Shown: positions 63,662 to 64,000 of the stretch, piece by piece
How positions within the stretch are numbered: position 1 is the first letter of the stretch
How the letters are laid out: every line of letters begins with the position of its first letter
Assembly (NCBI GenBank): GCA_903895195.1
Contig: CAITSZ010000027.1
Coordinates: 62,001 to 126,000, forward strand
Source: an uncultured Chlorobiaceae bacterium
GTDB lineage: Bacteria > Bacteroidota > Chlorobiia > Chlorobiales > Chlorobiaceae
Length of the DNA: 64,000 nt
Reading direction: 5' to 3'
The notes under the pieces: model-generated
What the model was told of the DNA's origin: nothing
The model's database searches: none
Seen by the model: only the letters and a program-made list of their open reading frames with translations
Position numbers and translations under genes: made by a program

Positions 63662-64000
63662 TTAATGAGGCTTCATTACTGTTGTACTGAAGGGATCGAC
63701 AACAGCGTTGATGATGGCGGTTCCCGGGTTGACAGTTACTCCCGGCAGAAGTACTGAATTTGTGATTTTACAATCGGCACCTATACGGCATCCTTTTCCG
63801 ATTACGGAGCAGGATACCTCTGCATCTTTACTGATGAAAGCCTCCGGAGAGAGGTGGTGCGGATGCATGCCGATCGCAAGGTTCATTTTGTCAGACATGC
63901 CGGTAATAAGTGATTCTTTATCCAGATTGGCCTGCCAGTAGCTCTGCATTGAGCCGATATCCCCCCATTGTCCGTCATGCAGGTAATAGCTGAGGCCACC
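63662..64000 (-). CDS. Sugar-1-phosphate nucleotidyltransferase, C-terminal end (5' truncated by window)
   Basis: The frame is open to the window edge at 64000 and about 112 residues are seen. It begins GGLSYYLHDGQWGDIGSMQS, matching the WxDIG segment of GlgC/NDP-sugar pyrophosphorylases, then a left-handed beta-helix (EAFISKDAEVSCSVIGKGCR, SVLLPGVTVNPGTAI). The nucleotide and sugar are not decidable without the N-terminal catalytic domain. It lies 18 bases upstream of the DUF1343 gene, so they are probably co-transcribed. Confidence 0.85.
   Translation of the reverse strand, partial: GGLSYYLHDGQWGDIGSMQSYWQANLDKESLITGMSDKMNLAIGMHPHHLSPEAFISKDAEVSCSVIGKGCRIGADCKITNSVLLPGVTVNPGTAIINAVVDPFSTTVMKPH

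Noticed and set aside
1-64000. tRNA, rRNA, insertion sequences, prophage and CRISPR arrays
   Set aside because: Intergenic gaps were read on both strands and none showed a cloverleaf, GTTC-arm pattern, transposase remnant or regular spaced repeats. A weak tRNA-like fold could still be missed by eye.

Overview
The window reads as chromosomal DNA of a green sulfur bacterium (Chlorobiaceae, probably Chlorobium or a close relative). This is inferred from protein character and gene content: the C5 tetrapyrrole enzyme HemL, KDO/LPS genes without sugar-nucleotide islands, a ClpB present only as its C-terminal half, a GlgE/TreS-maltokinase trehalose-to-glucan route, and quinol-oxidising Rieske/cytochrome b genes with ResB/CcsA-type (system II) cytochrome c maturation. 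No rRNA, tRNA, CRISPR array, insertion sequence or phage gene was seen.

Bases 1-24,000 are mostly housekeeping. A partial methyltransferase is followed by ppx, prmA and an NlpC/P60 lipoprotein on the minus strand, then by a plus-strand run of aspartate kinase, purM, plsY and gpsA. A SixA-like phosphatase, a GH3 hexosaminidase and the half-length clpB lie on the minus strand, opposite kdsA and a KdsC-like protein that has lost its catalytic aspartate. A minus-strand operon runs ruvX-pyrE-tyrA-nadK-unknown; ruvX appears to start at an AUA codon. Then come a SOUL lipoprotein, crcB-DUF190, hemL/recO, a zinc-ribbon protein, an OstA-like protein, a WecB-like epimerase and a metallophosphoesterase.

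Bases 24,000-34,400 carry prfB with a complete programmed +1 frameshift site, the glgE and treS-maltokinase pair, an esterase, mazG, mnmE and a small membrane protein.

Bases 34,400-52,900 are the most interesting part: an extracytoplasmic electron-transfer island. CcsA and ResB (haem ligation) diverge across a gene-free 963-base region from a fused c-type cytochrome/outer-membrane barrel. Behind that lies an unusual bc-type complex: Rieske protein, 2x[4Fe-4S] ferredoxin, split cytochrome b (b6-like half plus subunit IV-like half with an altered Q-site motif), a membrane-anchored octahaem cytochrome with a long coiled-coil stalk, a monohaem lipoprotein and a cupredoxin-like protein, ending at a strong terminator. 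A second block follows: TlpA-like thioredoxin, DUF4266 Gly/Cys-tailed lipoprotein, DUF3570 barrel, a repeat-containing surface-type protein, an atypical ApbE flavin transferase and DsbD. The two promoter regions of this block share a GTAGTCAAT/ATTGACTAC inverted motif. A working model is that the first block links an outer-membrane redox site to the quinone pool and the second block builds a (possibly flavinylated) envelope redox assembly, with DsbD/TlpA supplying reductant for haem attachment. The model is inference from gene content and neighbourhood.

Bases 52,900-64,000 hold two RlpA paralogues, a 730-base gene-poor stretch, the potassium transporter kup, an HTH-PAS protein, a short unknown protein, a pentapeptide-repeat protein, an NAD(P)-binding protein, a single-domain response regulator, a sodium:solute symporter, a DUF1343 (NamZ-like) muramidase and the C-terminal end of a sugar nucleotidyltransferase.
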